NCBI GenBank assembly: GCA_900752545.1
Contig: CAADVS010000007.1
Coordinates: 1 to 23,996, forward strand
DNA: 23,996 bases
Origin: an uncultured Collinsella sp.
Lineage (GTDB): Bacteria > Actinomycetota > Coriobacteriia > Coriobacteriales > Coriobacteriaceae
Reading direction: 5' to 3'
In this document: piece by piece, positions 12,733 through 21,028 of the stretch
How the letters are laid out: every line of letters begins with the position of its first letter
Numbering within the stretch: position 1 is the first letter of the stretch
Notes under the pieces: generated by a model
Told to the model about the DNA's origin: nothing
Database searches by the model: none
The model's input: only the letters and a program-made list of their open reading frames with translations
Position numbers and translations under genes: made by a program

Positions 12733-13430
12733 CGGCCGGCCTCCTCGACGATGTTGACGAAGTTCTTAAGGATGCGCTGACCCAGCGCGGAGGATTTCTC
12801 GGGATGGAACTGGCAACCCCACACGTTGCCATGGCGCACGATGCACGGGAAGCTCCGCGTATAGTGCGTGCGCGCCAGCACATCGGCGGCATCGGAATCG
12901 TCGGCCACCGCGTAGCTGTGGGTGAAGTACATGTTGGCACCCTCGGCAAAACCAGTAAGCAGCGGATCGGCCGCACCGGCGGGCGTCATGTGCACCTGGT
13001 CCCAGCCCACGTGCGGCACCTTCAGGCGGCTCGACTCCAGGCGCGTGCACGAACCGCGCATAATACCCAGGCCATCGACCCAGAGGGCACCGGCCCGCTC
13101 GGAGGCGTTGCCGTCGGCGACCGCGCTCTCGCTCGCAGGAACGCCCTCGTTGCCGCGCTCAAAAAACAACTGAAGGCCCAGGCAGATGCCGAGCAACGGA
13201 GTTCCGGCGGCAACGGCGTCGAGCACCGCGTCCGCCTCGCCGCCCTCGCGCATAAAGGCGACCGCGTCGTAAAACGCGCCCACGCCCGGGATGACCAGGC
13301 CGTCGGCGTTGCGGATCTGCTCCGGATCGTCCGACGTGCAGGCGGCGGCACCGGCGCGCGCAAGCCCGCGCGCAACGCTCGACAAGTTGCCCTTGTGGTA
13401 GTCGACCACCACGATCTTCGGTTCGCCCAC
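12729..13430 (-). CDS. hisH: imidazole glycerol phosphate synthase, glutamine amidotransferase subunit
   Basis: A 233-residue class I glutamine amidotransferase that supplies ammonia to HisF. The triad is visible: Cys83 in the nucleophile elbow GICLGLQLFFE, and His209 and Glu211 in CQFHPEKSSALG. The oxyanion strand segment VIPGVGAFYDA is at about residues 46-56. It starts with GTG at 13430, behind AAGGGAGGGG. The 80-bp gap to hisB upstream contains an inverted repeat (13457-13497). Confidence 0.96.
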   Translation of the reverse strand: MGEPKIVVVDYHKGNLSSVARGLARAGAAACTSDDPEQIRNADGLVIPGVGAFYDAVAFMREGGEADAVLDAVAAGTPLLGICLGLQLFFERGNEGVPASESAVADGNASERAGALWVDGLGIMRGSCTRLESSRLKVPHVGWDQVHMTPAGAADPLLTGFAEGANMYFTHSYAVADDSDAADVLARTHYTRSFPCIVRHGNVWGCQFHPEKSSALGQRILKNFVNIVEEAGR

Positions 13431-13456
13431 GCGACCCCTCCCTTATCTCATCGTCC

Positions 13457-13497
13457 AAAACCACCACAAAGGGGACAGGCACCTTCGTAGTGGTTTT
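13457..13497. repeat. inverted repeat between hisB and hisH
   Basis: Arms 13457-13472 and 13482-13497 match at 14 of 16 positions, with AAAACCAC at the outer ends and a 9-nt loop. On the minus (operon) strand the hairpin ends in GGTTTTGG, a weak terminator-like tail, so it might reduce distal gene expression; equally it may be an inserted palindromic repeat. Confidence 0.65.
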
Positions 13498-13511
13498 TGC
13501 CTTTGTTGCGG

Positions 13512-14099
13512 TTACAGCGAGCCCTTGGTGCTGGGGATGCCCTGCACGCGGGGATCGAGCTCGCAGGCGTGGCGCATCGTGCGGCCCACGGCCTTAAAGG
13601 CGGCCTCGATAATGTGATGCGAGTTGCCGCCCGCCAGCTCGCGCACGTGCAGCGTGAGCTTGGCATCGCGCGCAAAGGCGTAGAAGAACTCGACAGCCAG
13701 CTCGGTATCGAAGCTGCCCACGCGCTCGGTCGGCACGGGCAGCTCGCAGTAGGCCTGCCCGCGGCCCGAAATATCAACAGCAGCCATCACAAGCGTCTCG
13801 TCCATGGCGATCGCCGCGTCGGCAAAGCGCGTAATGCCCGCCTTGTCGCCCAGCGCCTGGCAAAACGCCTCGCCCAGCACAATACCCGTGTCCTCGACGG
13901 TGTGATGTGCATCGACCTCGACGTCGCCCACCGCGTGCACCGTCAGATCGAACAGACCATGGCGGCCAAAAGCGTTGAGCATGTGGTCGAAATACGGCAC
14001 GCCGGTCGAGATATCGCACACGCCAGATCCGTCCAGGTCGAGCTTTACGACAATGTCGGTCTCGCCCGTCTTGCGGGTTACCTCGGCATAGCGGTCCAT
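13512..14099 (-). CDS. hisB: imidazoleglycerol-phosphate dehydratase (monofunctional)
   Basis: A 195-residue manganese enzyme that dehydrates imidazole glycerol phosphate to imidazole acetol phosphate. The paired metal motifs are clear: DAHHTVEDTGIVLGEAF (about 62-78) and NSHHIIEAAFKAVGRTM (about 159-175). GVPYFDHMLNAFGRHGLFDL is at about 33-52 and the C-terminus ends STKGSL. It has only the dehydratase domain, unlike the bifunctional enterobacterial HisB, so histidinol-phosphate phosphatase must be encoded elsewhere; the PHP gene at 9429-10340 is the candidate. ATG immediately follows the hisC stop (TAGATG), and AAGGAGGAG lies inside the end of hisC. Confidence 0.97.
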   Translation of the reverse strand: MDRYAEVTRKTGETDIVVKLDLDGSGVCDISTGVPYFDHMLNAFGRHGLFDLTVHAVGDVEVDAHHTVEDTGIVLGEAFCQALGDKAGITRFADAAIAMDETLVMAAVDISGRGQAYCELPVPTERVGSFDTELAVEFFYAFARDAKLTLHVRELAGGNSHHIIEAAFKAVGRTMRHACELDPRVQGIPSTKGSL

Positions 14100-15215
14100 C
14101 TACATCTCCTCCTTCACCAGCGCGGCAAACGCTGCCAGCACCTCGTCGTTTTCCTGCGGGGTGCCCACGGTAATGCGCAGGCAGTCCGCGAGCCCCGGCG
14201 CGTAGCTAAAGTCGCGCACCAAAATTGAATACTCGTCGCGCAGGCGCTCGCGCACGCGCGTGGCATGCGGCGTGCGCACGAGCACAAAGTTCGCCGCGCT
14301 CGGCCACGCCTCCACGGGCAAGCCCTCGGCAGCCATCACGCACAGAGCGGCCAGCTCGCGCTCACGCTCGGATGCGACCTGCGCCACCACAGGTGCGTAG
14401 GCATCGCGGGCACGCACGCAGGCAAGTGCTGCCGCCTGGCTCAGCACGTTGACCGAATAGATCTGGCGAATCGCCGCGAACACGTCGATGACCTCGGGCG
14501 CCGCGATCACATAGCCCAGGCGCGTGCCGGCGGCGCCGAACGCCTTGGACAGTGTATGTAGAATCACCAGGTTAGGATGCTCGGCAATAAGGCCTTGCGC
14601 CGTAGTTGCCGCGCCAAACGAATCGTCGGCAAACTCCACGTAGGCCTCGTCGACCATGACCATGCCGGGGCACGCATCGCACAGCGCCGCGACAAAGTCG
14701 AGCGGCACCACGTCGCCCGTGGGATTGTTGGGTGAGGTCACGATCGCCAGGTTGCACTCGGGTGCGGCCGCGAACACAGCCGCCTGGTCGAGCTCAAAAG
14801 TTGCCGGGTCGCGCCACACGTCGCGCACCTCGGTCTGACAGAGCGACGCAAAGAACGCGTACTCGCTAAAGCACGGCGGGCAGTTGAGCAGGGTCCGCCC
14901 CGCGCCGCCAAACGCCAGCAGGAAGTTATAGAGTAGCTCGTCGCCGCCGTTGCCCACGCAGATGTTCTCGCGCGTCACGCCATGCCAGGCAGCAAGCTCG
15001 TCGCGCAGGTCGTTGGACATGGGATCGGGATAGCGGTTGAGCGGTGCGGCAGCCAAGGCCGCATCAACCGCCTCGCGCACGCCGGCCGGCACGGGATAGG
15101 TGTTCTCGTTGGCCGAAAGATTGATGCGCGTGGGCGTAAAGTTGGGATCGTAGGGCTCGATGCCGGTCAAGTAGGGCTGGACGAGCTCCTTCATGCGGGG
15201 CGTCAGCTCGGCCAT
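14100..15215 (-). CDS. hisC: histidinol-phosphate aminotransferase
   Basis: A 371-residue class I/II PLP-dependent aminotransferase that transfers an amino group from glutamate to imidazole acetol phosphate. Landmarks: INLSANENTYPVP (about 31-43), NRYPDPMSNDLRDELAA, VGNGGDELLYNFLLAFG, TSPNNPTGDVVP, VDEAYVEFADDSF, and the PLP lysine, Lys224, in HTLSKAFGAAGTRLGY. The C-terminal DCLRITVGTPQENDEVL carries the substrate carboxylate arginine. The frame is open to 15284 but the ATG at 15215, preceded by GAGGAGG, is 1 bp after the hisD stop and gives the normal length. Confidence 0.96.
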   Translation of the reverse strand: MAELTPRMKELVQPYLTGIEPYDPNFTPTRINLSANENTYPVPAGVREAVDAALAAAPLNRYPDPMSNDLRDELAAWHGVTRENICVGNGGDELLYNFLLAFGGAGRTLLNCPPCFSEYAFFASLCQTEVRDVWRDPATFELDQAAVFAAAPECNLAIVTSPNNPTGDVVPLDFVAALCDACPGMVMVDEAYVEFADDSFGAATTAQGLIAEHPNLVILHTLSKAFGAAGTRLGYVIAAPEVIDVFAAIRQIYSVNVLSQAAALACVRARDAYAPVVAQVASERERELAALCVMAAEGLPVEAWPSAANFVLVRTPHATRVRERLRDEYSILVRDFSYAPGLADCLRITVGTPQENDEVLAAFAALVKEEM

Positions 15216-15216
15216 A

Positions 15217-16653
15217 TTAGGCCTCCTCGCCGGTCGCGCCAGCGGCACCGCCCGCAGCCGCCGCCAGGTCCACGCCCTCAGCAACCGTCGCCACGGCGTC
15301 GCCCGGCCAGGCGACCTTGGTCAGGTCGGCCGCAGCCAGTGACTCGGCACTCACGGCATCCTCGCCCTGCTCCAGCACGCGACGACGCAGGGCAGCAGAA
15401 AGCGCGTGCGCCCACAGGCCCTCGGCCTCGGCTAGACGCTGTGTGGCGGGAGCGTCAGAGAGCAGGCCCTCGGGCGTATAGCAAATGACGCTCGAGCGCT
15501 TAACGAACTCTTCGACCGAAAGCGGGTTGGAGAACATGGCCGTGCCGCCGGTTGGCAGCGTGTGGTTGGGACCGGCAACATAATCGCCGAGCGGCTCGGA
15601 GCTCCAAGCGCCCACAAAGATGGCGCCGGCGTTGCGAATGCCGCCGAGCAGGCCCATCGCGTCCTTGCAGTGCAGCTCCAAGTGCTCGGGCGCCACGGTA
15701 TTCACCGCCTCGACGGCGGCAGCCATGTCGGCGGCCACCACGATGGTGCCCTCATTGTCGAGCGAAGCACGCGTGATCTCGGCACGCGGCGACTGCGCCA
15801 CCAGGATATCGATGCCTGCCTCGACCTCGCGCGCAAACTGCTCGTCGCAGGTCACCAGATAGCAGGCTGCCAGCGGATCGTGCTCGGCCTGGGCCATCAG
15901 GTCGGCCGCGACCACCATGGGCTTGGCCGTGGCATCGGCCAGCACGCAGACTTCGGAGGGGCCAGCGACCATGTCGATACCCACGTCGCCCGAGACAATC
16001 TGCTTGGCCGCAGCGACAAAGGCGTTGCCCGGGCCGGTGATCTTGTCGACGCGCGGAATAGTCTCGGTGCCGTACGCCAGCGCGGCCACGGCCTGAGCGC
16101 CGCCCACCATATAGATCTCGTCCACGCCGCCGAGCTTTGCCGCGGCGAGCGTGTAGGGGCTGATCAGGCCGTCTTTTTGCGGCGGGGTCACCATAACCAC
16201 GCGCTTGACGCCGGCGACCTTGGCGGGAATGGCGTTCATGAGCACCGTGGAGGGATACTGCGCGCGACCGCCCGGCACATAGATGCCAGCCGCCGCGAGC
16301 GGGGTCACCTTAACGCCGAGTATCGTGCCGTCCGGGCGCGTGGTAAACCAGCTCTGCTCGACCTCGCGCTGGTGGAACTCACGAATCTGGCGTGCAGCCT
16401 TCTCGAGCGCAGCGACAAAAGCGGGATCGAGGCCTTCGAGCGCGGCATCGATCTGCTCCTGCGGCAAGCGGAAGCTCTGCAGCTCGACACCGTCAAAACG
16501 CTGACAGTAATCGCGCACCGCGGCATCGCCGTTGGCACGCACGTTGGCCACGATATCGCGGGCGGCGTCGACGATGTTTTGCGGCAGCACGCCCTTGCGG
16601 TTGAGCTGGTTGGTAACGAGGCGCTCACCGGGAGCAAGCTTGATGGTCTTCAT
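15217..16653 (-). CDS. hisD: histidinol dehydrogenase
   Basis: A 478-residue zinc- and NAD-dependent enzyme catalysing the last two oxidations from histidinol to histidine. Recognisable blocks: KVTPLAAAGIYVPGGRAQYP (about 115-134), DKITGPGNAFVAAAKQ, VDMVAGPSEVCVLAD, LMAQAEHDP with zinc ligands, APEHLELH containing the catalytic Glu-His pair, and YVAGPNHTLPTGGTA. The protein is about 40-50 residues longer than typical HisD because of a C-terminal Ala/Gly-rich tail after the RRRVLEQ helix, ending in AAAAGGAAGATGEEA. This tail is low complexity and probably not catalytic. ATG with AGGGGAT upstream; hisC begins 1 bp after its stop. Confidence 0.96.
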   Translation of the reverse strand: MKTIKLAPGERLVTNQLNRKGVLPQNIVDAARDIVANVRANGDAAVRDYCQRFDGVELQSFRLPQEQIDAALEGLDPAFVAALEKAARQIREFHQREVEQSWFTTRPDGTILGVKVTPLAAAGIYVPGGRAQYPSTVLMNAIPAKVAGVKRVVMVTPPQKDGLISPYTLAAAKLGGVDEIYMVGGAQAVAALAYGTETIPRVDKITGPGNAFVAAAKQIVSGDVGIDMVAGPSEVCVLADATAKPMVVAADLMAQAEHDPLAACYLVTCDEQFAREVEAGIDILVAQSPRAEITRASLDNEGTIVVAADMAAAVEAVNTVAPEHLELHCKDAMGLLGGIRNAGAIFVGAWSSEPLGDYVAGPNHTLPTGGTAMFSNPLSVEEFVKRSSVICYTPEGLLSDAPATQRLAEAEGLWAHALSAALRRRVLEQGEDAVSAESLAAADLTKVAWPGDAVATVAEGVDLAAAAGGAAGATGEEA

Positions 16654-16686
16654 ATCGGTATCCCCTATCGGTCGAGGTTGTGTTCG

Positions 16687-16731
16687 AAAAACGAGAGGCC
16701 GGGCGGCGGCGCCAATCGGCCCGCAGCCCGG
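16687..16731 (-). promoter_or_regulatory. strong stem-loop between hisZG and hisD
   Basis: In the 105-bp gap, 16699-16731 folds on the minus strand into CCGGGC/GCCCGG, GCGG/CCGC and GCC/GGC helices around the loop GATT, with one mismatch and one bulge. A T5 tract (complement of 16687-16691) comes 7 nt later. This is too far for a textbook terminator but could act as a weak terminator or a 5' stabiliser for the distal operon mRNA. Confidence 0.45.
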
Positions 16732-16758
16732 ATATGGGGGCGCCCGTGCACGCTCGCG

Positions 16759-18474
16759 CTATTGTGCCGAGCCCGCAACGGGCTCAAAATGCTTGTCCTT
16801 CACGGCGGCTGCCAAGCGATCTGCCAGATTGCGCACGCGCGGATCCAGGCGCGCAGCACCCGGGTTGACGAAGAAGCGGGCCGTACAGTCCATGATGCGA
16901 CCGGTGATGACCAGGTCGTTGTCGCGCAGCGTGGCGCCCGTGGCGGTAATATCCACGATGCGATCGGTCATGCCGACGATGGGGCCCAACTCTATGTTGC
17001 CGTGCAGCGAAACGATGTCCGCGTTCACGCCTCGCTCGGCATACCAGGCACTCGCGATGCGCGGATACTTGGTGGCCACGCGAAGCGACCCGCGGCGAGC
17101 ATAGTTGCGCTCGGCCTGACCGGCGCGCCGTGCGGGCTCCGCCTCGATAAAGGTGCACAGGCCATAGCCCAGGTCGACCAGCTGCAGCAGGTTGAGGTCT
17201 GCCTCGATGAGCGAGTCCCAGCCACAGATGCCGCAATCGGCACCACCACAGCCCACAAAAGCGGGCGCGTCGCTGGGACGCACGATGACAAACTCGATAT
17301 CGCCGACCGTGCCCTCGCCGGCACGCGTGTCGCGACCGCGCACAATCAGGTGACGGCCGGGGTCGCGCAGCTCAGAGACGTCCAGGCCCGCGGCCTCGAG
17401 CACGTCGAGCGTGTCGGCCTTAAGCGAGCCCTTGGGCACAGCGATGCGTAGCGGGCCTTCGGCGCCGCGGCCCACGGCGTGGTCACCATCGGAGGCGGCG
17501 TCCTCGGCAGAGGTGCACGCGGCCTCCAGACGCTCGAGCGAAAAGGCGAAGCCCGCCGCCGGCACCTCGATGCCGTCGCCGAACGCGCCGGTAAAGATAG
17601 AGTCGTAGCGACCGCCCGAGCCCACCGGATCGGGCAGGCCACCGGCATAGGCCTTAAAGACCAGGCCCGTGTAGTAATCGAAAGAGTTCATGATGGAGAA
17701 GTCGAACGACAGCACCTGGGCGTCCTCGGGAGCCAGACCATCAACCAGGGCACGGAGTTCGCGCGTCAGCGGCGCGACAATACCGGCAGCCGCCAGCAGC
17801 GCATCCACGCGATCGAGCACTTCGGCCCCACCATGCAGGCGCGGCAGTTCGCTGACGGCGGCCTTAACGGCATCGGTCTCGGCGCTTGCCGCCACGCGGG
17901 CATCGAGGCCCACAAAGTCGTTGGCGTGCACGCAGCGCAGAGCCTCGGCAGCCAGCTCGCGATCCTCGCACGCCGCGAGCAGCTCCTTAAACGGGCGCAC
18001 GCTACCTGCGATAATGCGCGCATCGGGCAGCGCCAACTTGCGAACGGCCTCGGCCACCAGCGAGACGATCTCGACATCGCCCGCGGTATCGCCCGCGCCG
18101 ATGAGCTCAAAACCCAGCTGGGTAAATTGACGCGAACCGCCGGCATTGCGCTGGCATTCGCGAACCACCGGCGCCTCATAGCGCAGGCGCAGCGGCAAGT
18201 CGGCCGCGCGCATGCGGGTCGAGACCAAACGCACGATCGGCAACGTATTGTCGGGACGAACCACCAACAAGCGGCCGTCATCGTCAAAAAGCTTAAACGG
18301 CGTGTCCGCGATACGGCCGCCCTCCTCGAGCGAGCCCTTGTCCTCGAGCAGCGGCGTCTCAACCGGCAGATAATGATGCTCCCTAAAGCAGCCCTTCACC
18401 GTCAGCGCGATCTCCTCGCGCGCCTGAGCCTCCTCGGGCAATATGTCCCGGAATCCCCACGGTGTGGCCGTCAT
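16759..18474 (-). CDS. hisZG: ATP phosphoribosyltransferase: HisZ-HisG fusion protein
   Basis: A 571-residue polypeptide joining two subunits that are normally separate. Residues 1 to about 318 form a HisZ (histidyl-tRNA synthetase-like regulatory) domain: TPWGFRDILPEEAQ, VVRPDNTLPIVRLVSTRM, RECQRNAGGSRQFTQLGFEL, and the HisRS-like block SFDYYTGLVFKAYAGGLPDP with GSGGRYD. An Asp/Ala-rich linker follows (about 318-338). Residues about 340-571 form a short-form HisG catalytic domain: LRIAVPKGSLKADTLDVLEA, ATKYPRIASAWY, and the PRPP-binding-like ELGPIVGMTDRIVDITATG. The short HisG lacks the C-terminal histidine-binding domain and in other bacteria needs HisZ for activity and feedback; the fusion fixes a 1:1 ratio. 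It catalyses the committed first step of histidine synthesis and is first in the operon. ATG with GAGGAGG upstream. No internal stop or restart is needed. Confidence 0.93.
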   Translation of the reverse strand: MTATPWGFRDILPEEAQAREEIALTVKGCFREHHYLPVETPLLEDKGSLEEGGRIADTPFKLFDDDGRLLVVRPDNTLPIVRLVSTRMRAADLPLRLRYEAPVVRECQRNAGGSRQFTQLGFELIGAGDTAGDVEIVSLVAEAVRKLALPDARIIAGSVRPFKELLAACEDRELAAEALRCVHANDFVGLDARVAASAETDAVKAAVSELPRLHGGAEVLDRVDALLAAAGIVAPLTRELRALVDGLAPEDAQVLSFDFSIMNSFDYYTGLVFKAYAGGLPDPVGSGGRYDSIFTGAFGDGIEVPAAGFAFSLERLEAACTSAEDAASDGDHAVGRGAEGPLRIAVPKGSLKADTLDVLEAAGLDVSELRDPGRHLIVRGRDTRAGEGTVGDIEFVIVRPSDAPAFVGCGGADCGICGWDSLIEADLNLLQLVDLGYGLCTFIEAEPARRAGQAERNYARRGSLRVATKYPRIASAWYAERGVNADIVSLHGNIELGPIVGMTDRIVDITATGATLRDNDLVITGRIMDCTARFFVNPGAARLDPRVRNLADRLAAAVKDKHFEPVAGSAQ

Positions 18475-18514
18475 CTGGTGAGCCTCCTCATGCTGTGTTG
18501 CATACAGAACAAAC

Positions 18515-18536
18515 GACCGGCATAGCTCCGCCGGTC
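18515..18536. promoter_or_regulatory. hairpin in the his operon 5' leader
   Basis: A perfect 7-bp stem GACCGGC/GCCGGTC with an 8-nt loop lies 41 bp upstream of the hisZG start. On the minus strand it is followed by GTTTGTT, a poor terminator tail; on the plus strand by TTTT. A leader peptide rich in His codons or a T-box sequence was looked for and not seen, so its role as attenuator is only a possibility. Confidence 0.4.
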
Positions 18537-18659
18537 TTTTGGGTACTTTAGCATACTAGAGTGCTTGCGGGGAAAATCCTTGTCCGCAGCTCACACCGTA
18601 TTCATTTGGAAACATAGGGGCAGACGCTCAGCTAAATCTGACGATTATCTAGGCCAACC

Positions 18660-18714
18660 AGAAACCATATCCCGTTTTTCGTCTAAAAACTGGGATGCAG
18701 TTTCCGCTGAGGAC
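18660..18714. repeat. single copy of the GGAAA-TCCC palindromic element
   Basis: A hairpin of AGAAACCATATCCCG (18660-18674) and TGGGATGCAGTTTCCGC (18691-18707), followed by TGAGGAC. The half-sites are 31 bp apart, the same spacing and nearly the same sequence as the last pair of the array at 23738-23792. It lies in the 395-bp gene-free region between the divergent hisZG and transporter genes; the rest of that gap holds the his leader and the promoter at 18801. Confidence 0.7.
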
Positions 18715-18800
18715 CTTTTCCGAACTGCTTCTGCAGCGGCTGTTTTGGCTCCGGGACCGCGTCAATCGCATATCTTTATGGCGCCTTTATCCTACACATG

Positions 18801-18829
18801 TTGTATAACTACCAAATGTGGAATATAAC
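18801..18829 (+). promoter_or_regulatory. probable promoter of the MMPL transporter operon
   Basis: TTGTAT (18801-18806), a 17-bp spacer and TATAAC (18824-18829) sit in a locally AT-rich patch 41 bp before the TTG start. CACAT (18795-18799) and ATGTG (18816-18820) flank the spacer as an imperfect inverted pair, which could be an operator. Confidence 0.6.
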
Positions 18830-18869
18830 AAAGAGCAAAACATAGGCTGAGCGTTATGGAGGATTGAGG

Positions 18870-20996
18870 TTGAAAGAGAAGCTATTTCGATGGGTCGTGA
18901 AGCACCGCAAACCCATCATCGCGTTCTATGCGGTGGCAGCACTGGTATGCCTGTTCCTGCGCCAGTTTGTAGGCGTTAACTACGACATTACGAGCTATCT
19001 GCCCGACGAAGCGGCGTCGACCGTCGCTCTGAATACCATGGGTGATGAGTTTGAGGGTGACATTCCCAACTGTCGCGTTATGGTGCCCAATGTCTCGATC
19101 GCTCAGGCGCTCAAATACAAGGACAAAATCAAAAAGGTCGACGGCGTCGAGGAGGTCCTATGGCTTGACGACGCGGCAGATATCGATCAGCCGCTTGCCA
19201 CGCAAGACAAAGACACCGTTGAGACCTATTACAAAAAGAACAACGCCCTGTTTACGGTGACGGTTAATTCCGAAAAGGAGATCGAGGCAACCGACGCTAT
19301 TCGAGATATCGTGGGCGACGAGGGCGCCATTACGGGCTCGGCCATGTCTAACGCGCTCGCCACCACATCGACCGAGCAGCAGATCAGCATTATCACGGTC
19401 GCTGTCATAGCGATTATCTTCGTGATTCTGGTCATCACGACTACCAGCTGGGCCGAACCCATCCTGGTGCTGCTGGGCCTGGGCGTCTCGGTGTTTATCA
19501 ACTGGGGCACCAACCTCATCTTTGGCGAGATTAGCTTTGTCACCAACTCTGCGGGCTCCATTTTGCAGGTTGCCATCGCGCTGGACTTCTCGGTCTTTTT
19601 GCTGCACCGCTTTAACGAGGAGCGTGGCCGCCACGGCAGCGTTGCCGAAGACATGGTGCAGTCGTGCTGCCTGTCCTCGGTCGCCGTGTTTTCGAGCGGT
19701 TGCACGGTCTGCATCGGCTTTATCGCGCTTGCCGCCATGCAGTTTAAGATCGGCCCCGACCTTGGTCTTGCCCTTGCAAAGGGTATCGCCATCAGCCTGG
19801 TATCGGTCTTTACCTTTGTTCCTTCGATGTTCGTTCAGTTCGATGGCTTTGTGCAAAAATCGCAGCACAGGCCCTTTGTCCCGCCGCTGGGTAAGTTCGC
19901 CCGTCTGGTGCTCAAGGTCTGTATCCCCGCTGCCGTCGTGATCCTCGCCGTGGTTTACCCTGCGCGTGTGGCATCGACCTCCAGCGATATCACGTACTAC
20001 TACGGCACTTCGCACATTTTTGGTTCGGATACGCGGCTTGGTCAGGATATGGACAAGGTCAAGGAGGTCTTTGGCAACTCCGATACCTACGTTGTGCTCG
20101 TTCCCCGTGGAGAGGTGAGCGAGGAGCAGGCACTCTCCAATGAGCTCAAGGCGCTCCCCGAGGTCAAGTCCATCCAGAGCTATGTTGACGTTGCGAGTCC
20201 CTATATCCCCACGGGCATGGCCGAAAAGGACACGCTCGATCTGGTGGAGGGAGAGCACTACAGCCGTTTGGTGCTCACGGTTACCGCGCCCTACGAGGGT
20301 CCGAGTACATTTAAGCTGGTCAAGAAGATTCGTTGTATCGCGGACAAACATTATCCGGGTAAGGCAATGCTCGCCGGCGAGGGCGTGAGCACCACCGACC
20401 TTAAGGACACCATCACCGTCGATAAGGGCAAGGTCGACCTCATCGCCGTCGTGGCCGTGTTCGCGGTCTTGCTGCTGGCCACCAAGTCGCTGAGCCTGCC
20501 GATCATCTTGGTGCTCGTGATTGAGACCTCGATCTGGGTCAACTTTGCTGCACCGCTCTACACCGGTATGCACGAGTTCTTCCTCGCCTACTTAATTGTG
20601 AGCTCCATCCAGCTGGGCGTTGCCGTCGACTACGGCATCCTGATTGCTGACCGCTATCGTGAGGACCGCGTGACCATGCATAAGCGCGAAGCGCTACTCG
20701 AGACCATGGAAGCTTGCACGATTCCTGTTTTGACCTCTGGATCGGTTCTGCTAATCAGTGGCTTCCTGATCCATGCGATCTCGAGCCACGGCGTGCTCAA
20801 GCAGATCGGCTGGTTCCTGGGCGTCGGCGTGAGCATCTCCCTAGTCGCCGTACTCTTTGCGCTGCCGGGTTTCCTGTATGTGCTCGATGGCCTCATCGGC
20901 AAGACCACGCTCAAAGCTCATTTTTTGCCCAAGGATGCCCAGGATCCGGTTTCGGATACCACCGAGGCATCGGCTGCGGACGGCTCCGCTCAGTAA
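18870..20996 (+). CDS. MMPL/RND-superfamily membrane transporter
   Basis: A 708-residue polytopic protein of the MMPL (HAE2-like RND) family, proton-driven exporters of lipids, glycolipids or drugs. Architecture: membrane helix about 14-33, extracytoplasmic domain about 34-170 starting VNYDITSYLPDEAAS, helix bundle about 171-335 containing ALDFSVFLLHRFNEE, helix about 349-367, a second extracytoplasmic domain about 368-520, and a second bundle about 521-675 containing the matching GVAVDYGILIADRYRE. The two Asp/Tyr-containing segments (ALDFSVF and AVDYGIL) correspond to each other and to the proton-relay helix of the family. The start is TTG at 18870, 7 nt after GGAGG; the alternative TTG at 18864 is too close to that site. 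Only 32 bp separate it from the LxxG protein gene, so the two are probably an operon. Substrate unknown. Confidence 0.92.
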   Translation: MKEKLFRWVVKHRKPIIAFYAVAALVCLFLRQFVGVNYDITSYLPDEAASTVALNTMGDEFEGDIPNCRVMVPNVSIAQALKYKDKIKKVDGVEEVLWLDDAADIDQPLATQDKDTVETYYKKNNALFTVTVNSEKEIEATDAIRDIVGDEGAITGSAMSNALATTSTEQQISIITVAVIAIIFVILVITTTSWAEPILVLLGLGVSVFINWGTNLIFGEISFVTNSAGSILQVAIALDFSVFLLHRFNEERGRHGSVAEDMVQSCCLSSVAVFSSGCTVCIGFIALAAMQFKIGPDLGLALAKGIAISLVSVFTFVPSMFVQFDGFVQKSQHRPFVPPLGKFARLVLKVCIPAAVVILAVVYPARVASTSSDITYYYGTSHIFGSDTRLGQDMDKVKEVFGNSDTYVVLVPRGEVSEEQALSNELKALPEVKSIQSYVDVASPYIPTGMAEKDTLDLVEGEHYSRLVLTVTAPYEGPSTFKLVKKIRCIADKHYPGKAMLAGEGVSTTDLKDTITVDKGKVDLIAVVAVFAVLLLATKSLSLPIILVLVIETSIWVNFAAPLYTGMHEFFLAYLIVSSIQLGVAVDYGILIADRYREDRVTMHKREALLETMEACTIPVLTSGSVLLISGFLIHAISSHGVLKQIGWFLGVGVSISLVAVLFALPGFLYVLDGLIGKTTLKAHFLPKDAQDPVSDTTEASAADGSAQ

Positions 20997-21028
20997 CGTT
21001 TTACAAAGCAGTTGGAAGGAATACCGCA

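Noticed and set aside
15562..17451. 629-codon open frame on the plus strand opposite hisD and hisZG
   Set aside because: Antisense shadow spanning two well-supported genes and their gap, with no family features.
18475..18650. T-box riboswitch or His-rich leader peptide controlling the his operon
   Set aside because: No T-box core sequence and no run of histidine codons behind a ribosome site could be found on the minus strand.
18565..18828. 87-codon plus-strand open frame before the transporter gene
   Set aside because: It covers the palindromic element and the promoter of the transporter, has no ribosome site and shows no protein-like pattern.
20714..21028. N-terminal extension of the LxxG protein
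   Set aside because: The frame is open but lies inside the transporter gene in another frame; the ATG at 21029 has a good ribosome site and is followed by a signal peptide.
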